From contig NZ_CP101156.1 in the NCBI RefSeq assembly GCF_024298845.1, forward strand, positions 1,860,001 through 1,924,000: a stretch of DNA of 64,000 bases. The letters are read 5' to 3'. Under the pieces are notes generated by a model. It was not told the origin of the DNA and did no database searches. It saw only the letters and a program-made list of their open reading frames with translations. Within the stretch, counting starts at the first letter, position 1. Each line of letters begins with the position of its first letter. Below are positions 28,991 to 38,686 of the stretch, piece by piece. The DNA comes from Natronosalvus amylolyticus. Lineage in GTDB: Archaea; Halobacteriota; Halobacteria; Halobacteriales; Natrialbaceae. The translations under genes were made by a program, and so were the position numbers.

Positions 28991-29112
28991 GTAGTTGCGA
29001 TAGTGTCTCAGCACATCGTCCCGTCTATACGGGTGTTGACACCGACCATAGCCACCGGCGACACCGTCGCTGATGGACAGACCTATCACGTCAGACTGGT
29101 AAGCATCGGGCA

Positions 29113-29736
29113 ATGGGTATTCTCGAGAACAAGGCACGGGCGCGGCTGTTCTATAAGTACCTGTCACAGGTGTACGACCAGATCAATCCCTTCATCTGGA
29201 ACGAGGAGATGCGCACAGAAGCGCTCTCACTGCTCGACTTCGAAGACGCCGAGATGGTGCTCGACGTCGGCTGTGGGACCGGCTTTGCCACCGAAGGCCT
29301 ACTCGAGCACGTCGACACGGTCTACGCACTCGACCAGAGCGAACACCAACTCGAGAAGGCGTACACGAAATTCGGGAAAGCAGGTGGCCCAGTCCAGTTC
29401 CACCGGGGCGACGCCGAGCGGCTCCCGTTTCAGACGAACACGTTCGACATCGTCTGGTCGTCCGGCTCCATCGAGTACTGGCCCGAACCCGTCCTCGCGC
29501 TACGGGAGTTCAACCGCGTCCTGAAACCGGGCGGACAGGTACTGGTCGTCGGCCCGAACTATCCGGAGAACCCGATAGCCCAGGTGCTTGCCGACGCCAT
29601 GATGCTCTTTTACGATGAGCACGAAGCCGACCGAATGTTCAAAGACGCCGGCTTCGAGGCGGTCAAACACCTTTTCCAGGGCCCGAGCTACGAGCCCGAA
29701 GTCGCGATTACGACGATTGCTCGCGCGCCCGAGTGA
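29113..29736 (+). CDS. SAM-dependent class I methyltransferase (UbiE/MenG-like)
   Basis: The 207-residue protein has the classical Rossmann motifs: motif I VLDVGCGTGFATEGLL near residue 49, the acidic loop YALDQSEHQLEKA, motif II GDAERLPFQTNTFDIVWSSG and motif III LKPGGQVLVVGPNYPE. The N-terminal YKYLSQVYDQINPFIW resembles quinone C-methyltransferases, and its position next to the ATP synthase operon fits a respiratory quinone role. That assignment is inference; the class I fold is certain. Confidence 0.85.
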   Translation: MGILENKARARLFYKYLSQVYDQINPFIWNEEMRTEALSLLDFEDAEMVLDVGCGTGFATEGLLEHVDTVYALDQSEHQLEKAYTKFGKAGGPVQFHRGDAERLPFQTNTFDIVWSSGSIEYWPEPVLALREFNRVLKPGGQVLVVGPNYPENPIAQVLADAMMLFYDEHEADRMFKDAGFEAVKHLFQGPSYEPEVAITTIARAPE

Positions 29737-29796
29737 TTCATTTCGAACGTTACTTTTCCGAACGCCCGCAGTTATCCGCTCTCGAGCGAGGGAGTG

Positions 29797-30276
29797 CTAA
29801 CATGCCACCGTCACGAGCCGAGCAATCGTCTGCCCATCGACCGTGAGGTGTGCTCGAACGACCGAACCCTCTTCGAGCGCCGGGGCGTTCGTCCCGGCCA
29901 GACGAACTGCGGCGCGTTCCCCCGGTCGCCACTGTGGATCAGTCGCACCGTTGAACGGCCCGTCAGGAGCCCCCCGAAAGCCGTGTGCGCCGACGAACGG
30001 TACCGGCGGTTGGAACTCGAGTGGCTCGTCGTCTATGGTCACGTGCACCTCGAGTTCGCGGACGTCGATCGCGTTTCCGGCGACGAGGTCGAAGACCAGT
30101 TCGTCCCGGTCCGCGTCGGCCTCGAGTTCGAGCGCTTGTCCAGGGGTAGCCGTCGATGGACTCGCCAGATGCGGGGCAACTCCGATGGCCAACGTTCCGG
30201 CGAGGAGGACCGTTATGCCGAGAAAGAGAACGGTTCCGACCAGTGGGCTTACCCCACGCGGCCCTCGACGGTGCAT
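29797..30276 (-). CDS. Type IV pilin-like protein (archaeal pilin N-domain)
   Basis: This 159-residue protein starts MHRRGPRGVSPLVGTVLFLG, a class III signal in which a short basic segment ending in RG is cut by prepilin peptidase just before the hydrophobic helix SPLVGTVLFLGITVLLAGTL. The mature part is an acidic beta-rich domain (LELEADADRDELVFDLVAGN, DVRELEVHVTIDDEPLEF), as in haloarchaeal type IV pilin N-terminal-domain proteins. ATG 30276 is chosen for this reason; longer starts upstream would bury the signal. A role as a surface pilus or adhesion subunit is likely, but no pilus assembly genes are nearby. Confidence 0.8.
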   Translation of the reverse strand: MHRRGPRGVSPLVGTVLFLGITVLLAGTLAIGVAPHLASPSTATPGQALELEADADRDELVFDLVAGNAIDVRELEVHVTIDDEPLEFQPPVPFVGAHGFRGAPDGPFNGATDPQWRPGERAAVRLAGTNAPALEEGSVVRAHLTVDGQTIARLVTVAC

Positions 30277-30506
30277 TATCGACCCGCTCGAGGAGCAGCG
30301 TAATCGGGCGAGCGTCTCCTCGAACGTGATCGCGAGACAGGGCGTCGGCGTGGGCGGGCGAACCGGCTGAACTGCAGCCGGGACCACCGGTGAGAAAGCG
30401 GCGACATAGTACACTCTGGCTGCGCAACAGTATATAAAATTCAACCCACCAACGATACTGAATCGCTCGAGCGAGAACGTGGGTCCCGGATACCGTCAGG
30501 ACTTGT

Positions 30507-31784
30507 TCAGGTGCCTTCGGCGACACCGTCCACGGTCACACTTACTGTTTCCGACGGGGTGTCGACCGTGAGTTCGTAGTCGCCAGTCGGTGGGGCAATC
30601 CAGTGGGTCCCATCTTCGCCCGTCGCACCGATTTCGGACCCGTCGACACTAATTGTGGCATCGACGGGCTCACCCGACTCCACGTCGACGACCGTGAGTT
30701 CGGCTGGTCCGAATCCGGGCGTCGCGTTCAAGCGGACCTCGAGGTCGCCCTCTTGCCACGTTTCAGTCGGCTCACGCGGGAGTGTCGAGAGGAACAGCTC
30801 CTGATGCTCGCGGGTGACCTGTTCGGTGGCTCCATCGACGAACGCGTCGAGATCACCCTGCGGGTGGGCGATATCGGCGCGATAGAGCTGGTAATCGGCA
30901 AGCCGGTTGATCGACGCCCCGTCAGCGTTCGCAAGCGCCCACGGATAGAGCGTATCGACGTAGTCGTCCCAGTCACCAAGTGAACCGATCTGGTCTTCAC
31001 TATCGGGTTCTCGGAGATCAAATCGCTGGACTTCCTGGAGATACCGATCGCCGGCGATCGCCGAGACACGATAGCCAACATCGTTGGTCTCGACCGTGAA
31101 CTGTCCCGATCGTGCGGGCTCACGCGTCCCATCGAGTTCCGAGCGGAGTTCGCTCCGATGGGCGTCGAGTTTGTTGCGGGTTTCTCTCGCTTCGTCCCGC
31201 AGAGAGTAGCCAGACACCTGACCGGCGGCAATCTCGAGTTCGGTGAGGAACGCCGCGAGTTCGTTGGCCTCGTTGTAGTTTCGGTAGAACGCTCGCAGTA
31301 ATTCCTCGTCCGAGGCCTCACCTGCTGCATGGGCCGTCACAGCACGCTGTTCGCGCTCGTTGAGGACCTGAATTCGGTCACGGACAATTGCGTGATACGC
31401 CTCGATCAATTCGGCCCGCTGGTCGGGATTATCGGCAAACTGTTCCTCGAAGGCAAACCGGTGGTGGTCGGTCCTGAGATCGTCATCAGCGATCGAGATT
31501 GTCGACTCGAACGCCGGCGTCGGCGACGTATACAACCGCTGGCCTTCGTCACCGATCGTGAGTCGATTCGTCGAGTCTTCGATCTCGATCATTACGGAGA
31601 GATGTTGGAGCTGGGTCTGCCCGACCGTATCGGCGGTCGAACTCGTCTCGAGTGGCGCCGAAACGGAACCTTCGGTCTGGGAGACGGCCGTATCGGTAGT
31701 CGGACCGGCTGCGACGACAGTCATCGCCGGCAGCGCACACACCAACACCAACGCGAGGAGGGCGGGGGCCGCGTTGTTCATCAC
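30507..31784 (-). CDS. Secreted haloarchaeal protein (DUF7096-like)
   Basis: The 425-residue protein has a Sec signal peptide (ALLALVLVCALPAMTVVAAG). A helical middle region follows (about residues 100-260), with IEAYHAIVRDRIQVLNEREQ and a coiled-coil-like ARETRNKLDAHRSELRSELD. The C-terminus is an Ig-like or PEGA-like beta domain (about 350-425), PAELTVVDVESGEPVDATIS. From memory it matches the Halobacteria-specific DUF7096 group. No transmembrane anchor or sorting signal is visible at the C-terminus. It is divergent from a membrane-spanning regulator, which suggests a functional pair. Confidence 0.75.
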   Translation of the reverse strand: MMNNAAPALLALVLVCALPAMTVVAAGPTTDTAVSQTEGSVSAPLETSSTADTVGQTQLQHLSVMIEIEDSTNRLTIGDEGQRLYTSPTPAFESTISIADDDLRTDHHRFAFEEQFADNPDQRAELIEAYHAIVRDRIQVLNEREQRAVTAHAAGEASDEELLRAFYRNYNEANELAAFLTELEIAAGQVSGYSLRDEARETRNKLDAHRSELRSELDGTREPARSGQFTVETNDVGYRVSAIAGDRYLQEVQRFDLREPDSEDQIGSLGDWDDYVDTLYPWALANADGASINRLADYQLYRADIAHPQGDLDAFVDGATEQVTREHQELFLSTLPREPTETWQEGDLEVRLNATPGFGPAELTVVDVESGEPVDATISVDGSEIGATGEDGTHWIAPPTGDYELTVDTPSETVSVTVDGVAEGT

Positions 31785-32082
31785 GGCTGACTAACGAACC
31801 CCTGGTACAAAAACCGGTCGTTGCTCGAGACAGTACTTGGTGCAGACATCGATATCCCGACTACAGGGTGTGAGAGTACTCTATCCGCTGGTTGAACGGT
31901 CGTTCCCCGTCAAAAGCCGCCGAAATAGCAGTTCTTGAACATCACGAGGAGATAGAACGGTGACGAGAGCGTTCGAGTATCTCGACGGTTCCAAAATAAC
32001 GATAGAACCTCCGTGTGAACGCAGCCTATGAGGTTTTTTGGATGGAAAGGGTTTTTTGCCCTGCGGGATACCCCTTGGACGT
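31785..32082. other. Divergent intergenic region between 31784 and 32083
   Basis: These 298 bases separate two divergent genes and contain no open frame I can support. The part nearest the plus-strand gene is unusually T- and G-rich (ggttttttggatgg, then gggttttttgccc at 32033-32063). It probably holds both promoters. Confidence 0.5.
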
Positions 32083-33480
32083 ATGCGGTTTCCCCGCGCG
32101 ATAACCGGCGCCCTCATCATCCTCCTCGTCACCTCCATGTTCGGTGGGATAGCCCTCGGTGCATCATTTTCGCCGATTGACGCCGAGCAGTCCCCAGACC
32201 AGTGGAGCGTGCCAGCAGTCACCTCCATGCAAGAAAGCGACGAGCCGCGAGAGTTTCCACCGGCCGATCCCGCCCAGTTGATCTACATCTCCGTCGGTGA
32301 GGATGGGAACGCGACCTGGACGGTCGAAAGCCGGTTCGTCCTCGAGAGTGAAGACGACGAAGAGGCGTTCCTCTCGTATGCCGATTCGGTCGTCGAAGGC
32401 GAGCGAGACGGGGGCTACGACGAATCGATGTTCGCTCAGTACGTAGAGCAGGCTGCAACTGCAACCGACCGCGAGATGGCGATACGCGATGCCGGCTACG
32501 ACACCCCGCGGGTCGATAGACCGGACGATGAAACGAACGAGACAGATCCCGAGTCCTTCACCGAAGAATCGGACCAGCTAGTCGGCGTCATCGCCTACTC
32601 GTTCACCTGGGAAGGGTTTGCCACGACGGATGCGAATCGGATCTACATCGGTGACGCCTTTCAGTCACCCGACGAGGGGAGCTGGTTCCCCGAGTTGACG
32701 GGCGATCAACGGCTGGTGATAGAAATCCCCGAAAACTACGCATTCGAGACGGCACCGGTCGCCACACGGGACCGCACCGTCGTCTGGGATGGGGCGCACA
32801 CATTCAGTGAGGACGAACGGGAACTGGTGTTACTTCGAGGTGCGGAACCACCGGGCAACGGCGACGACAACGGTGATGACGACCCTGGACCGATCGATCC
32901 GGGTGACGACGGACTGTTCGACACGTCCCTGGCGGCAATCGTTGGGCTGATTAGCTTTCTCGTACTCGTCGGCGTCGCTGGAAGCTATCTCCACCTCAGA
33001 CGAAGGGACGAACCGCTGCCGGGGTGGATTCCAGCGGCGCTTGGCGGTCCAGGCCGAACGGACACGACTCACCACGAACCCGACCAGACAGATGCACTCG
33101 AGGAGCCACGGTCACCCGGAACGGAACCCACGACAACGCAGCCGCCGGCATCCGCCCCTGACGTAAGTGAGCACACGAGTGGCGAGGGTGCCGAGACGAA
33201 CGCTGTAAGGGGCACAGCGGGAGCAGTCGGAGCCGACGAGGAGGCAGGAGACGAAATCGACCCCGAACTCCTGAGCGACGAAGAACGAGTCCTCCGCTTG
33301 CTCCAGAAGAACGGCGGCCGAATGAAACAGGCTTCGATCGTGACCGAAACCAACTGGTCGAACGCGAAGGTGTCACAACTCCTTTCGAAAATGGACGATG
33401 ACGACGACATCGAGAAACTCCGTATCGGTCGTGAGAACCTGATTACGCTACCCGAAGTCGACCTCACCGAACTCGAGTGA
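32083..33480 (+). CDS. Membrane-spanning regulator with extracellular domain and C-terminal winged helix
   Basis: The 465-residue protein begins with a signal-like helix (ITGALIILLVTSMFGGIALG), followed by an extracellular domain (about 31-270, DUF7345-like). A single helix, SLAAIVGLISFLVLVGVAGS, lies at about 281-303. A Pro/Ser/Thr-rich linker leads to a winged helix at about 389-463: DEERVLRLLQKNGGRMKQAS, then TNWSNAKVSQLLSKMDDDDD (DUF7343-like). It can therefore read an external signal and bind DNA directly. The start at 32083 follows a T-rich region; 15 upstream codons are open but not needed. Confidence 0.83.
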   Translation: MRFPRAITGALIILLVTSMFGGIALGASFSPIDAEQSPDQWSVPAVTSMQESDEPREFPPADPAQLIYISVGEDGNATWTVESRFVLESEDDEEAFLSYADSVVEGERDGGYDESMFAQYVEQAATATDREMAIRDAGYDTPRVDRPDDETNETDPESFTEESDQLVGVIAYSFTWEGFATTDANRIYIGDAFQSPDEGSWFPELTGDQRLVIEIPENYAFETAPVATRDRTVVWDGAHTFSEDERELVLLRGAEPPGNGDDNGDDDPGPIDPGDDGLFDTSLAAIVGLISFLVLVGVAGSYLHLRRRDEPLPGWIPAALGGPGRTDTTHHEPDQTDALEEPRSPGTEPTTTQPPASAPDVSEHTSGEGAETNAVRGTAGAVGADEEAGDEIDPELLSDEERVLRLLQKNGGRMKQASIVTETNWSNAKVSQLLSKMDDDDDIEKLRIGRENLITLPEVDLTELE

Positions 33481-33583
33481 CCGGACACAATCGTGACCGC
33501 TTCTCGAGTGTGTTGTCACTCCGGTATCTCGTAGGCGGCCGCTTCCAGCACGCTTTTGCCTGTCTACGCGCATCGTTGCGACG

Positions 33584-34975
33584 ATGGAGAGACCGGTGAC
33601 TGACGATGACCTCGCGTTCGAACACGTTCCCGAAACCGACCAATCGTTCGAGAACGCTCTCGAGAAAGCCCGCAACGGCGAACGACTCACTGTCGACGAT
33701 GGCATCGAGTTGCTCACGACCGGGACCGACAGCGAGGGCATCGACCGTCACCGGAAGGAACTGGTCCTCGAGACAGCCGACCGACGTCGCGCCGAAGTCG
33801 TCGGTGAGGAGGTCACGTTCATCGCGAATCTGAACAACAACGTGACGACGGCCTGTAACGTCGGCTGTCTGTTCTGTAACTTCAAAGACACGGCACACAC
33901 GTTCGAGCACGAGTACGACGGTCCCGAGACGGCAGGGTTCACCAAGACCCCCGCCGAATCCCGCGAGATCGTCCGTGGAGCCGTCGAACGCGGGATCTAC
34001 GAGGTGTGTTCGGTATCGGGCCTCCACCCCGGCTTTGCGCTCGACGACGAGCACCTCGAGATTCTCGAGTCCCACCCGGATCCGAAAGCGGTCAACTACG
34101 TGCCGCCCAAAGCGTACGCGGTGGATCCGGGGACCTACGTCGAACAGATCGAGGCGATGAGCGTCGGCGGCGTCCACGTCCACTCCATGACGCCCGAGGA
34201 AGGGTATCACGCCCGACGGGGCACAGACTGGTCCTACGAGGAAGTGTACGGTCGACTGCAGGATGCGGGACTCGATACCGTCCCGGGGACAGCGGCCGAA
34301 ATCCTCGTCGACGAGGTTCGCGACGTCATCTGCCCCGGAAAAATCCGTACCGACGACTGGCTCGAGGCGATGGAAGCCGCGGCGAACGTCGGCCTCGGCC
34401 TGACGGCGACGATTATGTACGGCCACGTCGAGAACGAGGCCCATCGCGTCATGCATCTCGAGCAAGTTCGCCAGTTACAGGAGCGCGTCGGCGGCGCGAT
34501 TACCGAGTTCGTCCCGCTCTCGTTCGTCCACCAGAACACGCCGCTGTACGAACACGGCGTCGTCGACGGCGGGGCGAGTCCGGACGAAGACGAACTCATG
34601 ATCGCCGTCTCGCGACTGTTCCTGGACAACATCGACCACATCCAGTCCTCGTGGGTGAAATACGGCGACGAAGGCGGGCTAAAGATGCTCAACTGCGGGG
34701 CCGACGATTTCATGGGAACGATCCTCTCCGAGGAGATAACGACACGCGCGGGCGGCGAACACGGCGAGTTCCGCTCGTTCGCCGACTACGTCGAATTGAT
34801 CACCTCCATCGGCCGGGTCCCCGTCGAACGATCGACGGACTACGAATCCAGGCGCGTTATCGACCCCGACGACCCGCCCTTCGGTCCACAACTCGGACCG
34901 AAAGCCGACGGGACGCCGTTACTCGAGGAAGCGCCCGCGCAGGCGACCCACGAGGAGTCCGGGACCGCAGACTGA
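33584..34975 (+). CDS. cofH: F420 biosynthesis radical SAM protein CofH
   Basis: CofH is the half of FO synthase that acts on tyrosine and the diaminouracil substrate to build the deazaflavin core of coenzyme F420. The 463-residue protein has the radical SAM cluster motif CNVGCLFCNF near residue 88, the GLHPGF segment, and the long CofH C-terminal region with HVENEAHRVMHLEQVRQLQ and FVPLSFVHQNTPLYEH. The partner CofG is not adjacent. The start at 33584 is the first ATG in frame. Confidence 0.93.
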   Translation: MERPVTDDDLAFEHVPETDQSFENALEKARNGERLTVDDGIELLTTGTDSEGIDRHRKELVLETADRRRAEVVGEEVTFIANLNNNVTTACNVGCLFCNFKDTAHTFEHEYDGPETAGFTKTPAESREIVRGAVERGIYEVCSVSGLHPGFALDDEHLEILESHPDPKAVNYVPPKAYAVDPGTYVEQIEAMSVGGVHVHSMTPEEGYHARRGTDWSYEEVYGRLQDAGLDTVPGTAAEILVDEVRDVICPGKIRTDDWLEAMEAAANVGLGLTATIMYGHVENEAHRVMHLEQVRQLQERVGGAITEFVPLSFVHQNTPLYEHGVVDGGASPDEDELMIAVSRLFLDNIDHIQSSWVKYGDEGGLKMLNCGADDFMGTILSEEITTRAGGEHGEFRSFADYVELITSIGRVPVERSTDYESRRVIDPDDPPFGPQLGPKADGTPLLEEAPAQATHEESGTAD

Positions 34976-35063
34976 TCGTAACTGGTTGTGGCGGCGGCGG
35001 GCTGCAAGACGCCCCTGGCGCGACGAGCCAGCAGTTAAACACTCGGGGGTCCTCCCGTCGAGT

Positions 35064-35480
35064 ATGAACCATCTCGTTCCCGCCGACGACGAGGGTGGGG
35101 TCGACTCGAGTGCGAACGAACCAGCACGATGGTACCTCCCCCAGCACGCCCACATCGTGGTGTACGAACGTGACCAGGGGGCATTGTCGGCTGCCACCGA
35201 CGACGACACGGGTTCGGATACCGCCAGCGCTGACTCGAGCGAGCGCGGCCTGCTCACCATCTACGACTGTGGGGCCGCCCAGAAACCGCCATCCGCACAG
35301 TTACTCGGGACGCTCGAGTCAGTCGAGGTACGAGCCGAAATCGACCGAAACCCCACGGGGAGAGTCGTGAGCCTACGCGAGCCGTCGGTGCTCGAGCGCC
35401 ACGGAAACGATCAGTTTCGGGTCGTCAAGCCGACGGCCGTACCCGACGGCAGCGTCGATGGTGTCAGTGATAAGCGTTAA
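35064..35480 (+). CDS. Hypothetical haloarchaeal protein
   Basis: This 138-residue acidic protein starts MNHLVPADDEGGVDSS. It has a low-complexity Asp/Ser/Thr insert (DDDTGSDTASADSSERG) and a conserved-looking core before and after it (WYLPQHAHIVVYERD, LLTIYDCGAAQKPPSAQLLG). No signal peptide or membrane helix is present and no family is recognised. It is 25 bp upstream of the M48 protease and probably co-transcribed with it. Confidence 0.55.
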   Translation: MNHLVPADDEGGVDSSANEPARWYLPQHAHIVVYERDQGALSAATDDDTGSDTASADSSERGLLTIYDCGAAQKPPSAQLLGTLESVEVRAEIDRNPTGRVVSLREPSVLERHGNDQFRVVKPTAVPDGSVDGVSDKR

Positions 35481-35505
35481 CCGTCCTGCGTAACTCGAGT
35501 CGCGT

Positions 35506-36789
35506 ATGCTCGAATTACACGTCGCCTTCCTCGTCCTGTTCGTCGGGACGACGGCGTTTTTCAGCGCGCTCTCGATCGTCAACGTTCGGTACGGCGAACG
35601 GATGCTCGAGCGCGAACGGGAGTGGGTCGAAGACCGACTTGGATTCGACGACCTCGACCGCGTCGCCGCCTACCAGTGGGCCAAAACGCGTCTGGGGCAG
35701 GTCCAGACGTGGGTCACCGTGGCGGCGATTCTGGCGCTCCTCTACAGCGGCGGACTCGCCTGGGTCGTCGAAGTCCTCGAGGGACTCGGCTACGGCCCCG
35801 TCGTCACCGGCGTCCTCTTTTTCGCCGGCGTCGTCGTCGCCCTCCAGACCCTCTCGATTCCGTTCGACCTCTACAGCACGTTCGTCGTCGAGGAGCGGTT
35901 CGACTTCAACGAGTCCACGCCGGCCCTGTTCGCCAAAGACCTCGTGCTCGGGACGCTCATCGGCGTCGTCATTACCGGCCTCCTCGCGGGGGGCGTCCTG
36001 TGGTTCATCTCGGTCGTCCCAACCTACTGGCCGCTGGCGGCACTGGGCCTGTACGTCGCGTTCTCCCTGACGATGTTAGTGCTCTATCCGCGGGTGATCG
36101 CCCCGTTGTTCAACGACTTCGAACCCGTCGAGGCCGGAGAGCTTCGGGACGCCGTCGAGCGCGTCTTCGAACGCGCCGGCTTCTCCTGTGACGGCATCTA
36201 CGTCATGGACGCCAGCAAACGATCGGGCCACTCGAACGCCTACTTCGTTGGCTTCGGGCGAACCAAACGCGTCGTCCTCTTCGATACCCTGGTCGAGCAG
36301 ATGAACCTCGAGGAGATCGAAGCCGTCCTGGCACACGAACTTGCCCACTGGAAACGCGCCCATATCTGGAAACAGTTCGCTGTCGGCACGCTTCGCGTTG
36401 GGCTCATGCTCGGCGTCCTCTGGCTGTTGCTCGAGACAACCTGGCTGTACGCGATGTTCGCGCTGCCCGAAACCGCCTACGTCGGGTTGACCGTCGGTGC
36501 ACTCTGGGTCCAGCCGCTAGCGAAGCTCTCGAGCCCCCTCGAGAACAAACTCTCGCTGGCCCACGAACGCGAGGCAGACGCCTTCGCGACCGACGTCATG
36601 GGGAGCGGGAGTCCACTCGTCGACGCCCTGTGTCGGCTCACCAGTGAGAACCTCTCGAACCCCTTCCCACATCCCCTGTACGCCACGTTTCACTACACAC
36701 ATCCGCCGATTCCCGACCGGATTCGATACATACAGGGGCTCGAGCCCTCGAGCGAGGGTGATGGACCGGAGACGACGCCGGCGGACTAA
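35506..36789 (+). CDS. M48 family membrane metallopeptidase (Ste24-like)
   Basis: The 427-residue zinc protease has the HExxH motif in VLAHELAHWKRAHIW at about residues 273-287 and the downstream Glu-containing LAHEREADAFATDVMGSG, which gives the third zinc ligand. Several hydrophobic helices precede the catalytic domain (VTVAAILALLYSGGLAWVVE, GPVVTGVLFFAGVVVALQTL) and two follow it. This is the layout of CAAX prenyl protease 1 / Ste24 rather than HtpX, by length. Likely functions are membrane protein quality control or processing. Confidence 0.9.
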   Translation: MLELHVAFLVLFVGTTAFFSALSIVNVRYGERMLEREREWVEDRLGFDDLDRVAAYQWAKTRLGQVQTWVTVAAILALLYSGGLAWVVEVLEGLGYGPVVTGVLFFAGVVVALQTLSIPFDLYSTFVVEERFDFNESTPALFAKDLVLGTLIGVVITGLLAGGVLWFISVVPTYWPLAALGLYVAFSLTMLVLYPRVIAPLFNDFEPVEAGELRDAVERVFERAGFSCDGIYVMDASKRSGHSNAYFVGFGRTKRVVLFDTLVEQMNLEEIEAVLAHELAHWKRAHIWKQFAVGTLRVGLMLGVLWLLLETTWLYAMFALPETAYVGLTVGALWVQPLAKLSSPLENKLSLAHEREADAFATDVMGSGSPLVDALCRLTSENLSNPFPHPLYATFHYTHPPIPDRIRYIQGLEPSSEGDGPETTPAD

Positions 36790-37073
36790 TACTGTCAGAT
36801 TTGTAGATCCGCCGCGACCATTCGGCGAACTCCTTTCATTGACTTCTGTCCGGCAGTACGAACGGGCGACTGCCCTCTCGAATCGATGATGTTCGGCACA
36901 GTATGTCGATTACTGCACACAGAGACAGTACTCCGTAGGACCGGCGCCTTCGTCTTTCGACCCGCGGAACTGCCGGTCAACAGGTATTTGCCTCCGACTG
37001 TCCACATAGTAAGTAGACGGTCTATGCACGCGTTTCCCCGCGTCACCACGTCCCAAAACGGGGCAGATCTCCC

Positions 37074-38489
37074 ATGGAAGACACTGCAAAATATCTCATC
37101 CGCGCGAACGTCACCGCCGACGGGGTGGTCGAACGCAGTGACGTCGTCGGAGCCATCTTCGGGCAAACTGAAGGTCTGCTGGGCGACGAACTCGACCTCC
37201 GCGATCTTCGCCAATCACAGAAAGTCGGCCGTATCGACGTCGAAATTACGAGCGCTGGCGGCACTTCCAGTGGCAGCCTGACTATCGCCACCAGCCTCGA
37301 CAAAGTCGAAACCGCAACGCTCGCTGCCTCCCTCGAGACGATCACCCGGGTCGGTCCCTGTCACGCCAGCCTCGAGGTCGAAGACATCGAAGACGTCAGA
37401 GCGGCCAAACGAAAAGACGTCGTCGAACGGGCCAAAGAACTCCTGCGGACGGGCTTCGACGACTCGGTGATGTCCTCCGAGGAAATCCTGGCTGAAGTCC
37501 GTGAGTACGTCCGCGTCGAGGACATCACGGAGTACGAGGGGCTGCCCGCCGGGCCTCGAGTCACCGACAGCGACGCCATCATCATCGTCGAAGGCCGTGC
37601 CGACGTGCTGACCCTACTGAAATACGGGGTGAAAAACGCCATCGCCGTCGAAGGAACAAACGTCCCCGACGCGGTTGCCGAACTCACCAGACACCGAACG
37701 GTCACTGCGTTTCTCGACGGCGACCGCGGCGGCGACCTCATCCTCGAGGAACTCTCCCAGGTCGGCGACATCGATTACGTCACCTTCGCGCCCGCAGACA
37801 GCTCCGTCGAGGACCTCGATCACACACAGTTGTTCACCGCCCTTCGAAACAAGGTTCCCTACGAGTCGGTTGCCGGGTCGAGCACGCCGCGAGACGCTAT
37901 TCCTGCGACCGACGGCAGTGTCACGCCAGCCCCAGCGGGGGTCGATTCGAGAACGGGAAACGCGGACGAAAACGGAACGACCAGTTCGGCGCCAGCGGAC
38001 CTAACGGATTCCGATGAGCGAGAACACACCGTGAATGCGGCGACGGAGACGGTAGATTCACCAGCCGAAACCGCCGGTGTCCCGGACCCGCACCCGAACG
38101 CGACCACACAAATCGAGGGTGACACTCGATCGGCGTCGACAGCCACGAGCGAGCCGCCGGCCGAATCGGGACCACTCACCCTGTACGAACACGCGACGGA
38201 CGTGATCCGCGCCCAGACCGAGACAGTCAGGCTGGTCGACGCCGAAGGCAACGTGCTCGAGGAAGCCGACGCCAGCGCCGTCGACGACCTGCTCGAGGAC
38301 GCGGTTGCTGGCGACGTGGAGACGCCGTCGACGGTCGTTCTCGACGGTATTCTGAGCCAACAGCTCCTCGACATCGCAGCCGACGCGGGTGTCGACCGAA
38401 TCATCGCGCGGTCGCTCGGGCAGTTTACCAAACGGCCGTCCTCGGTTCGCGTCTACGCCATCGACGACGTGGCGAGTTCGCCGCCGTAG
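37074..38489 (+). CDS. dnaG: Archaeal DnaG-like primase
   Basis: The 471-residue protein has an N-terminal YLIRANVTADGVVERSDVVG domain and a TOPRIM domain at about residues 165-260 (DAIIIVEGRADVLTLLKYGV, then TVTAFLDGDRGGDLIL, carrying the catalytic Glu and Asp pair). A long, poorly conserved acidic/Ser-Thr-rich linker (about 265-380) precedes the C-terminal domain RIIARSLGQFTKRPSSVRVY. In archaea DnaG associates with the exosome and shows primase activity. The linker is longer than in non-halophilic homologues. Confidence 0.95.
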   Translation: MEDTAKYLIRANVTADGVVERSDVVGAIFGQTEGLLGDELDLRDLRQSQKVGRIDVEITSAGGTSSGSLTIATSLDKVETATLAASLETITRVGPCHASLEVEDIEDVRAAKRKDVVERAKELLRTGFDDSVMSSEEILAEVREYVRVEDITEYEGLPAGPRVTDSDAIIIVEGRADVLTLLKYGVKNAIAVEGTNVPDAVAELTRHRTVTAFLDGDRGGDLILEELSQVGDIDYVTFAPADSSVEDLDHTQLFTALRNKVPYESVAGSSTPRDAIPATDGSVTPAPAGVDSRTGNADENGTTSSAPADLTDSDEREHTVNAATETVDSPAETAGVPDPHPNATTQIEGDTRSASTATSEPPAESGPLTLYEHATDVIRAQTETVRLVDAEGNVLEEADASAVDDLLEDAVAGDVETPSTVVLDGILSQQLLDIAADAGVDRIIARSLGQFTKRPSSVRVYAIDDVASSPP

Positions 38490-38686
38490 ATCGGTTCGGC
38501 GTCGAGCGGTTCTGTGTCGTCGCTCGAGTTACAATCCGGGATTCACCATCGTTTTGTTCTCGAGGAACTCGCCGAACAACGCCTCGAGCAGGTGATGGAA
38601 AGGAAACTGCTGCAGGTCTGTACCGGGAACAAAGAACCTCGAGTCACTCCCGGGAATCGAGTGGCTTACTCGAGTTCGGCGGGCTG

